Assembly: GCA_964426545.1 (NCBI GenBank) | Contig: CAYRQP010000034.1 | Span: forward strand, 1 to 7,547 | Length of the DNA: 7,547 nt | Reading direction: 5' to 3' | Origin: CAYRQP01 sp964426545 | GTDB lineage: Bacteria; Fermentibacterota; Fermentibacteria; Fermentibacterales; JCC-6 | In this document: positions 1 through 5,925 of the stretch, piece after piece | How the letters are laid out: each line of letters begins with the position of its first letter | How positions within the stretch are numbered: the first letter of the stretch is position 1 | Program-made: the position numbers and the translations under genes | Notes under the pieces: model-generated | Told to the model about the DNA's origin: nothing | The model's input: the letters and a program-made list of their open reading frames with translations, nothing else | The model's database searches: none

Positions 1-264
1 GGGGTGCTGTCAGTTCGAAACTCACATCAGGAAGGTCAGGTACTTCTTCAGGAATTACTGCTGTGTGTTCAGTCGAGGGAATTCCCGATACAAGAGGAAG
101 TTCAGGTTCACGTTTGAATACCAATACGGACGGGGGTGCTGTCAGTTCGAAACTCACATCAGGAAGGTCAGGTACTTCTTCAGGAATCACTGCCGTGTGT
201 TCAGTCGAGGGAATTCCCGATACAAGAGGAAGTTTGGCTTCCTGTTTGAATACCAACACAGGCG
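1..264 (-). repeat. 132-bp in-frame tandem repeat, two copies visible, running off the window edge
   Basis: Bases 1-132 and 133-264 are two direct copies with a period of exactly 132 bases (44 codons). By eye they differ at about ten positions. The encoded 44-residue units (residues 461-504 and 505-548) differ at four positions. Each begins Pro-Pro-x-Val-Leu-Val-Phe and contains LVSGIPSTEH and VPDLPDVSFEL. A shorter degenerate relative (residues 422-460, bases about 269-385) keeps the PP, LVSG and VPDLP landmarks. Still shorter PP-hydrophobic stubs lie nearer the N-terminus (residues 377-421). The array reaches base 1, so further copies may exist outside. Confidence -1.
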
Positions 265-1648
265 GTGGTGAAATAATACCATAGACGAGCTTTCGTTTCG
301 GTAAATCAGGAACCGGAGAAGGTGGAATGTTCTTCCCCGAGACAAGTGTCTTCGGAATATCGAATACAATAGCAGCAGGAGGCGGTGTTTTTCTTACTTC
401 GGTCTTCTTCTTTTCAAGAAACAACACAGGGGGAACACAGTATGTGATTTCTGTCGAAGGAGCATTCAGCCGGACCACGGGGGGTGCGATAATTATCTTT
501 TTCTCAATAATATGAACGGGCGGGGCAATAAACTCCGCAGGGGAAACTGACTTCGGAGGTTTACCCGGGATGAATATGCCGGGAATAACGGTCTCACCCT
601 TTCGCTTCAACCGTTTCTTTCTTTTCGGTTTCGGAGGCGGTCTGAAATAATCCGCAGTGAGTAATCCTCTTCCTTCCGGAATACCCTCTACCAGTTCAAA
701 GATCTCTTCATCAGTTTCAGGGGTTGTCTCCGCTTTCTCATCGTCATTATCAGCAATATCCGCATTCTTTGTCTGGTGTACGTTCTCATCAGATTCACTC
801 TCGTCCGGTGCTGTGGCAGAAGTTTCTTGATTTTCTTTACCTGTATCAGCATCTGCCGCCACAGGTGATTCAGGGGCTTCTGCAGTGACTTCCCGGGGAA
901 CTTCCTGTTTTTCATCGACCTTGTTCGGAACGGATTCAGCAATATCTTCCTCTGATTTAACTGAGATATCTTCAATCTTTTCGTCAATCTCAACGTGATT
1001 CTCTTCAGTTTCTACAGTTTGGGACATATCAGTCTGCTGTTCGTCCGCATCATCCTCTTCCGGAGATACGTCCAGCATGTCTTTCTCTGTAGAGTCAGGA
1101 GTGTTCTCTTCGAAGACAGTTTCTGAAATATCTTCCTTCTCAAACAGTACCGCCGATGCGGTAGAAGGTAAATCATCTTTATTTCCCGACGAACTGAGTT
1201 CGGGTTCTATTCTGACTATTCCGCCGGCATCCGTGATAGTCCGCTTTATCTGCCTTGCAGTATTGTTGTCGACATTCTTTCTAATGACAAAAGGTATCCT
1301 CGAAAGCCAAAGAACTGCCTGTTCATGGTGTATTCCTGCAAGTTCCTGAAGTGTACGCCTTAATCTGCTTCTTTTCCCGACTTCACACTCGACAAGGACA
1401 ACGCGAAAACTCACTGTATGAGCATCGGCATCATCAGCCGGGAGAACAGTACTTTTTATACTCCTGTGCTTCGAAAGCGATGCAGCCAGATTTTCAGCCC
1501 TTACCTTCGACAGACCGGAACCCGCAACAAGACTCCCTTTTTTCAGGGCGAGCAGTACCTCTGTACGCTCCATATCTGTGAGTTCGATCAGAATTTCGAT
1601 GACTTTTTTAGATGGCTTACTCCCGCTAAGTGTAACTTTCCAGTTCAT
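1..1648 (-). CDS. Modular protein with two tandem ribosomal L7/L12 C-terminal-like domains, acidic linker and proline-rich repeats (3' end outside window)
   Basis: The frame is open from an ATG at 1648 through base 1, giving 549 codons; the C-terminus lies outside the window. An in-frame TGA just upstream and AGGGTG ten bases before the ATG support this start. Residues about 79-148 align with the E. coli L7/L12 C-terminal domain with one single-residue indel, keeping the FxVxL strand, the G-x3-E/Q-A helix, the central Pro, the Val-x4-Ala helix start and the A-G-x2-V ending. Residues about 3-69 look like a second, more diverged copy. Residues 155-318 are a low-complexity acidic linker rich in Glu, Asp, Ser and Thr. 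A basic patch (338-352) follows, then Pro-Pro-hydrophobic repeats ending in two near-identical 44-residue units. No signal peptide or membrane segment is visible, so the seen part is probably cytoplasmic. It is not the ribosomal protein, which is about 120 residues long. The function is unknown; a scaffold or a TonB-like protein with its anchor downstream are both possible. It follows the LysM gene by 25 bases, probably in the same operon. Confidence -1.
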   Translation of the reverse strand, partial: MNWKVTLSGSKPSKKVIEILIELTDMERTEVLLALKKGSLVAGSGLSKVRAENLAASLSKHRSIKSTVLPADDADAHTVSFRVVLVECEVGKRSRLRRTLQELAGIHHEQAVLWLSRIPFVIRKNVDNNTARQIKRTITDAGGIVRIEPELSSSGNKDDLPSTASAVLFEKEDISETVFEENTPDSTEKDMLDVSPEEDDADEQQTDMSQTVETEENHVEIDEKIEDISVKSEEDIAESVPNKVDEKQEVPREVTAEAPESPVAADADTGKENQETSATAPDESESDENVHQTKNADIADNDDEKAETTPETDEEIFELVEGIPEGRGLLTADYFRPPPKPKRKKRLKRKGETVIPGIFIPGKPPKSVSPAEFIAPPVHIIEKKIIIAPPVVRLNAPSTEITYCVPPVLFLEKKKTEVRKTPPPAAIVFDIPKTLVSGKNIPPSPVPDLPKRKLVYGIISPPPVLVFKQEAKLPLVSGIPSTEHTAVIPEEVPDLPDVSFELTAPPSVLVFKREPELPLVSGIPSTEHTAVIPEEVPDLPDVSFELTAP

Positions 1649-1658
1649 CAGTTTTGTT

Positions 1659-1664
1659 CACCCT
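1659..1664 (-). promoter_or_regulatory. Ribosome binding site for the L7/L12-like gene
   Basis: AGGGTG on the minus strand lies 10 bases before the ATG at 1648, inside the 25-base gap after the LysM gene. It is a moderate match to Shine-Dalgarno and supports this ATG. Confidence -1.
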
Positions 1665-1673
1665 GTCTGTGTT

Positions 1674-2696
1674 TTATCTCTGTTTCTGAACCAAAACTAT
1701 CTCATCACCGATATTTACCAGTTCCGGGATTGCACATCTGAATATCATCACTGCCGATGTAGTATTCTCGGTGGCGAGGACTACAAATTCTGCTACCGGA
1801 TTATCAGGCAGAATTACATCTTCGCCGGATGGAGTCTCTATCTCCTGACCGGAATCGTACATTTCGAAAATATCACCCGGGACAAGTCCGTTTAGGGCAC
1901 CCCTGTCGATATAGACAACACTGTATGAATAGGCTCGCTCCAGGTCCGGGTTCCTAAATGCAATAATAGTTGCCGTCAGGCCTGACATTACATCAATACC
2001 TGAAACTTCTATAGGTGCCGCAGAACCATAAGGAACAACTGCGAATCCTGCATACACAGGACGGTATGCATGCTCCAGAAGAGCTATACTTGCATCTGCA
2101 CCCAATTCGACAATTCGGCAGACACCTGCCACATAAATTATTCTTCCGAGATCTTCATCCGTATCCGGATGTTTAACCTCTTCTCCCTCGTGCAAAACAT
2201 GAAAGACTCTGTTTAGTTCCAGTCCCTGATTCTGCCCTATATCGAGACCGAGCAGATCTCCGGGGAATGCAAATCCTTCAGCAAGCGAACTATTCCCGAC
2301 ATTTGTCTCGACTATATACCCCGAAGCGGTCAGTGGTTCTGAAAGTATCCTGCCTGCTGTCTCGAGCGTCATCCTGCTGAGAACGATTCTCGAAACTGAT
2401 CCTGCCATGGAAGACGTTTCAGTAGAATAATCAGATGTAACCCCTGTCACTGTCGCTACACCGGATATATCAGGGATCGAGATTATTTCTCCGGGTACGA
2501 GATAGTGAATACCTGCAATTCTCGGATTGGCTCCGAGAATGTCTTCCCAGTGAAAAGGAGTGCCGTAATAATGTTCTGAAAGTTCCCACAGAGTATCTCC
2601 CTCATCAATAGTGTGTACTGAAGATGCATACAAAGGCAGGAAAGGTGAAAGAACAAGAGCAGCAGGTAGTATTATCTTTAAACTGACGTGGTTCAT
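1674..2696 (-). CDS. Exported LysM-domain protein with two C-terminal beta-rich modules
   Basis: The protein has 340 residues. Residues 1-25 form a signal peptide: a Lys, a hydrophobic core and a Tyr-Ala-Ser end suited to signal peptidase I. Residues 27-75 are one LysM domain, beginning VHTIDEGDTLWELSEHYYG and ending in the usual LVPGEIISIP-like strand. LysM domains bind the glycan backbone of peptidoglycan, so a periplasmic, wall-associated location is likely. Two similar modules follow, at about 155-222 and 258-336. Each reads as a hydrophobic strand, a Gly turn, a Pro, then a strand ending in Ser-x-Ala-hydrophobic and a final Gly-x-x-hydrophobic. This resembles C-terminal modules of other bacterial LysM proteins and of FlgT-like flagellar proteins, but only in pattern. 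No hydrolase motif is visible, so a binding or structural role is favoured over enzymatic activity. GGAGGT nine bases before the ATG supports the start. The gene follows the lipoprotein by 87 bases and precedes the L7/L12-like gene by 25. Confidence -1.
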   Translation of the reverse strand: MNHVSLKIILPAALVLSPFLPLYASSVHTIDEGDTLWELSEHYYGTPFHWEDILGANPRIAGIHYLVPGEIISIPDISGVATVTGVTSDYSTETSSMAGSVSRIVLSRMTLETAGRILSEPLTASGYIVETNVGNSSLAEGFAFPGDLLGLDIGQNQGLELNRVFHVLHEGEEVKHPDTDEDLGRIIYVAGVCRIVELGADASIALLEHAYRPVYAGFAVVPYGSAAPIEVSGIDVMSGLTATIIAFRNPDLERAYSYSVVYIDRGALNGLVPGDIFEMYDSGQEIETPSGEDVILPDNPVAEFVVLATENTTSAVMIFRCAIPELVNIGDEIVLVQKQR

Positions 2697-2705
2697 AACC
2701 GTGAT

Positions 2706-2711
2706 ACCTCC
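2706..2711 (-). promoter_or_regulatory. Strong ribosome binding site for the LysM gene
   Basis: GGAGGT on the minus strand, nine bases before the ATG at 2696, is a near-perfect Shine-Dalgarno and the strongest in the window. It fits high translation or independent initiation after the 87-base gap. Confidence -1.
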
Positions 2712-2745
2712 GTGAACTTATATTTTTACATTCTATTCATAACTA

Positions 2746-2775
2746 CAAATATACTATAATCCTTAAACAATCAAG
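2746..2775 (-). promoter_or_regulatory. Possible promoter upstream of the LysM gene
   Basis: The 87-base gap between the lipoprotein and LysM genes is clearly AT-rich compared with the coding sequence. On the minus strand it contains CTTG, 18 bases, then TATATTTG, which matches the Bacteroidota-type -7 element TAnnTTTG and has a partial -33 TTTG. Read as a sigma-70 site, TTGATT with a 17-base spacer and TATTTG is poor. It is the only promoter candidate seen between genes here, and it is weak. Confidence -1.
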
Positions 2776-2783
2776 TAAGGTCA

Positions 2784-3539
2784 TTATTCCGATGATACAG
2801 TCCCTGTATGCCCAGTATCCCACGATGCTTCGGGGTAAAAAACCATAGAACCGTCATTAATACTACCTAATACATCAACCGTAACTTCATACGAACCGGA
2901 GTTCTCATCCGGATAATCCACTCTGGGAATATTCACTGCAAAGAACAATTCACCTGAATATTCTACTGTGCTGCTCCAGTTCTTCCCGACTGCTACAGGC
3001 TGTGTACTGTCAACACGCATAACAAGTTCTCCGTTTGTAGCTCTTGGCACCAGGGCAATAGTCGTGGATGACATATTTCTTCCCTCAGGCCCGCTCACGC
3101 CGGTCTTCATCATAACTGTACCGGTGGACGACACTGAAACAACATCATCAGAAGAAACGGTTAAGCCCGATGCAGTCCATCCACTGTCGGCATATACTTC
3201 GAAAGTCCCTGTCTGCATTTCATCGGCGTTCTGCCATACAATGAACTTAATCTCGCTGAAATCGAATTCTTTCACCCCTCTGCTACCTGCTACAGATATC
3301 AGTCTGTCTGAAAATGTCACCGTACCGATGCAGCTTACACTGTCTTTCAGCATTACAGCAGCTTCACCTGCGGGAAAACGCACTTCTGTTTCTCCGATAA
3401 TTACACTTTGTCCGCTCAAAGGGACATATTCTCCGGTCATAACGTCTCCATCTGAAGTAATTGCTGCACTTTGGGGACGGCTGCATGCAAATAAAACAAG
3501 TAGAATGCATATTCCTGCTGAATTCACATAATTCCTCAT
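2784..3539 (-). CDS. Lipoprotein with a PA-IL/LecA-like beta-sandwich domain
   Basis: The protein has 251 residues. The N-terminus is a lipoprotein signal: a hydrophobic core and the lipobox LFAC at 16-19, so Cys19 would be lipidated. The +2 residue is Ser, consistent with outer-membrane sorting. Residues about 30-105 form a small beta-rich domain that I do not recognise. Residues about 112-223 match the pattern of the LecA/PA-IL galactose-lectin fold: W-x2-(S/T)-G-L-x-V near the start, a central SGPEG, a G-x-L strand, SGELFFAVN, then a DENSGSYEV ending like the DNxG-x-Y/V calcium-site strand of that family. The fold resemblance is fairly good; sugar binding is not shown, and Ca-site residues are only partly recognisable by eye. 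A generic carbohydrate-binding or adhesin-like domain is the alternative. The ATG overlaps the lon TGA as ATGA, with AGGAAG nine bases upstream inside lon, so the two genes are probably translationally coupled. Confidence -1.
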   Translation of the reverse strand: MRNYVNSAGICILLVLFACSRPQSAAITSDGDVMTGEYVPLSGQSVIIGETEVRFPAGEAAVMLKDSVSCIGTVTFSDRLISVAGSRGVKEFDFSEIKFIVWQNADEMQTGTFEVYADSGWTASGLTVSSDDVVSVSSTGTVMMKTGVSGPEGRNMSSTTIALVPRATNGELVMRVDSTQPVAVGKNWSSTVEYSGELFFAVNIPRVDYPDENSGSYEVTVDVLGSINDGSMVFYPEASWDTGHTGTVSSE

Positions 3540-5878
3540 TTATGGACACTTCCTTTCAATTCATTGATAAGCAGAGGAATTACCTCTTCAAGTTCTTCAA
3601 CAGGGATGAATTCAATTCGGGTTCTGATATTCTCAGGAATATCTTCGATATCTTTAAGATTCTCCTTAGGTATGATAATTCTGGTGATTCCGGCGGAGAG
3701 TGCTCCCAGTGCTTTCTCCTTTATTCCACCCACCGGCATCACTCTTCCGTGAAGACTTATCTCACCCGTCAGTGCAATACACGGAGTTACAGGTTTAGAT
3801 GTCAATGCAGAGATCATGGACACAGCGATTGCTGCACCCGCGGAAGGGCCGTCTTTGGGAGTAGCGCCTGCAGGCACATGAAGGTGCAGGTCTATCTTCT
3901 GAAAATCCTTCAGAATCTTATATCTGCCGGAGTGCACGCGAATCCATGACTGAGCAGCCTGTGCGGATTCTTTCATTACATCGCCAAGCTGACCGGTGAG
4001 TTTCAGATTCCCACTACCTTCCATTACTATTGTCTCCACAAGAAGAATCTCCCCGCCCGAGGGAGTCCATGCGAGTGCGGTGCAAATACCGACTGCAGGT
4101 TCCTTAAAACCCCGTTCTCTCATGAACTTCTCAGCACCGAGAAACCCGTGAAGTTTCTCCTTTGTGACGACAACGAGAGAAGCATCATTTTCAGCAATTC
4201 TCATTGCTACTTTCCGGCATATTTTACCAATCTGTCTTTCCAGTTCTCTGACACCGGCTTCGTGGGTATAAGTTCTAATCAACTCCAACAGAGCAGTCTT
4301 GTTAAACCGGATATAGTCTCCGGTGAGACCGGTATTCTCGAGACGCTTCGGTATAAGATAACGACGGGCTATTTGGAATTTTTCATCCTCTGTATATCCG
4401 GGAATTCGAATTATCTCCATCCTGTCGCGCAACGGAGCCGGAATAGTGTCGAGTCTGTTTGCGGTTGTTATGAACTGCACGGCACTGAGGTCGAACGCTA
4501 CATTCATGTAATTGTCGCGGAATGAGTAGTTCTGCTCAGGGTCGAGGACTTCGAGAAGCGCAGAAGTCGGGTCTCCCCTGAAATCGCTTCCGAGTTTATC
4601 CACCTCATCGAGCATGAATACCGGATTGTTACTTCCGGCTTCTTTCAGTCCCTGTATGATCTTGCCTGGCATTGCGCCGATATATGTTCGTCGATGACCC
4701 CTGATCTCTGCTTCATCGTGTACACCGCCAAGGGACATCCGTACAAACTCTCTACCTATCGCCCGCGCTATGCTTTTACCCATAGATGTCTTGCCGACTC
4801 CGGGCGGACCTACAAAACAAAGTATGGGAGCTTTCCCTGTAGGGTTGAGTTTGCGGACGGCAAGGAATTCCAGAATCCGCTGTTTTACATCTTCGAGGTC
4901 ATAATGATCTTCTTCGAGTGTCCTGCGGGCTCTCTTTATTTCAAGGAGGTCTTCTGTACTCTCAAGCCATGGCAAAGCCAATATCCATTCAATGTAATTT
5001 CTGATCACTGCTACTTCAGGAAGGCCGGGGTGCATCCGCGAAAGCCTGGAAAGTTCTTCTTCTGCCGTTTTCCTGACTTCGTCGGACAATTCTTTCTTAG
5101 CGAGTTTTTCTTTGAGTTCTGCAGCTTCGGGATTCTCGTTCCCGCTTCCCAATTCCTTCTGAATCGCCTTCAACTGCTCTTTCAGGATATATTCTTTTTG
5201 ATCCTTCTCGATTTCTTCCCGCACTTCCCCCTGAATTTTCGATCGCAGCAGCATGATTTTTATTTCGTGTGACATCTTATCAGAGATGATCTGAAGTCTG
5301 CGGAGTATGTTTCCCTCATCCAGTATCCTCTGTTTTTCATCTATTCCAACTTCAAGATAAGTCGCAGCCAGAAAACTGAATTCATCCGGGTCTGTTTCAA
5401 CATCGAATTCCGGAAACTTGTCAGGGGGTTTAGGAGATAACTCAAGTATCTGTTTCATCTGTCCCAATACAGTATCCGTCCACGCTGCAATTTCATCTTC
5501 CTCAGAAGGCAGGATATACGGTATTTTTCTCTCAATCCTGACAGATGGGAACAGAGCCCCTGTGTTGACTAGCTCGACCATTTCAACTCTGGCAATTCCA
5601 TAAAGACGCATCCGCAGAATATCTCCGGGAAATCTGTAGAACCGCTGTATTCCCACTACAGTGCCAATAGAATAATATGATTCGATTTTCGAGAGATCAA
5701 CAGCACCGTCTCTCAGAGCAAAAACACCTATAATCTTGTTTGTCTCTATGGCGTTGTTGACCAGTTCTACCTCAACCGGATTACTGACGGTACGTGACAG
5801 TACGGTATATGGGAAAATGATGTCTTCACGAGCGGACATAAGCGATATTATCTCCGGCAGTTCACTTTTGTTTCTCAA
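3536..5878 (-). CDS. lon: ATP-dependent Lon protease (class A, LonA type)
   Basis: This is a complete 780-residue Lon, close to the 784 of E. coli, and probably cytoplasmic. Lon unfolds and degrades damaged and selected regulatory proteins. The N-terminal substrate-binding domain spans about 7-200 and is followed by a coiled-coil stretch (about 205-285). The AAA+ module has Walker A GPPGVGKT at 357-364, Walker B FMLDEVDK at 421-428, sensor-1 Asn474, a likely arginine finger at Arg484 and a sensor-2-like Arg544. The protease domain has catalytic Ser679 in PKDGPSAGAA and Lys722 in GGIKEKALGA, the same numbering as E. coli. All key residues are intact, so it should be active. The opening strand reads LPEIISLMSARED rather than the usual LPxLPLRD, a mild divergence. 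The start is TTG: an in-frame TGA lies four codons upstream, GAGGAG sits eight bases before it, and the next Met (14) would cut the first beta strand. It lies 47 bases after the TonB/PEGA gene and overlaps the lipoprotein gene by 4 bases. Confidence -1.
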   Translation of the reverse strand: MRNKSELPEIISLMSAREDIIFPYTVLSRTVSNPVEVELVNNAIETNKIIGVFALRDGAVDLSKIESYYSIGTVVGIQRFYRFPGDILRMRLYGIARVEMVELVNTGALFPSVRIERKIPYILPSEEDEIAAWTDTVLGQMKQILELSPKPPDKFPEFDVETDPDEFSFLAATYLEVGIDEKQRILDEGNILRRLQIISDKMSHEIKIMLLRSKIQGEVREEIEKDQKEYILKEQLKAIQKELGSGNENPEAAELKEKLAKKELSDEVRKTAEEELSRLSRMHPGLPEVAVIRNYIEWILALPWLESTEDLLEIKRARRTLEEDHYDLEDVKQRILEFLAVRKLNPTGKAPILCFVGPPGVGKTSMGKSIARAIGREFVRMSLGGVHDEAEIRGHRRTYIGAMPGKIIQGLKEAGSNNPVFMLDEVDKLGSDFRGDPTSALLEVLDPEQNYSFRDNYMNVAFDLSAVQFITTANRLDTIPAPLRDRMEIIRIPGYTEDEKFQIARRYLIPKRLENTGLTGDYIRFNKTALLELIRTYTHEAGVRELERQIGKICRKVAMRIAENDASLVVVTKEKLHGFLGAEKFMRERGFKEPAVGICTALAWTPSGGEILLVETIVMEGSGNLKLTGQLGDVMKESAQAAQSWIRVHSGRYKILKDFQKIDLHLHVPAGATPKDGPSAGAAIAVSMISALTSKPVTPCIALTGEISLHGRVMPVGGIKEKALGALSAGITRIIIPKENLKDIEDIPENIRTRIEFIPVEELEEVIPLLINELKGSVHK
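3549..3554 (-). promoter_or_regulatory. Ribosome binding site for the lipoprotein gene, inside the lon 3' end
   Basis: AGGAAG on the minus strand lies nine bases before the lipoprotein ATG and within the last lon codons. Together with the ATGA stop-start overlap it indicates coupled translation of the two genes. Confidence -1.
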
Positions 5879-5886
5879 TTTATTCT

Positions 5887-5892
5887 CTCCTC
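5887..5892 (-). promoter_or_regulatory. Ribosome binding site that fixes the TTG start of lon
   Basis: GAGGAG on the minus strand sits eight bases before TTG at 5878. With the in-frame TGA at 5891-5893, which overlaps this site, no longer reading is possible, and no ATG or GTG lies nearby in frame. Confidence -1.
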
Positions 5893-5925
5893 AGGGCAAA
5901 AACATATGTCTTTCGTCCGTTCAGA

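Noticed and set aside
63..515. Plus-strand open frames over the left-edge repeat
   Set aside because: They mirror the 132-bp repeat of the minus-strand gene, have no Shine-Dalgarno and no recognisable domain. The minus-strand frame is open through the whole 1648 bases.
688..993. Basic minus-strand frame of 101 residues
   Set aside because: It lies in another frame of the acidic linker of the L7/L12-like gene. Its Arg/Lys/Leu-rich composition is the usual artefact of reading Glu/Asp-rich codons out of frame.
2968..3531. 187-codon plus-strand frame opposite the lipoprotein gene
   Set aside because: It is antisense to a gene with a clear lipobox, ribosome site and domain pattern, and encodes nothing recognisable.
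4694..5272. 192-codon plus-strand frame inside lon
   Set aside because: It lies antisense to the conserved AAA+ and coiled-coil part of Lon. Its Phe-rich composition is typical of antisense frames over Lys/Glu codons.
5879..5925. Terminator or tiny leader peptide between the TonB/PEGA gene and lon
   Set aside because: Only the short palindrome ACATATGT is present, with no GC-rich stem. The four-codon ATG frame there has no convincing ribosome site.
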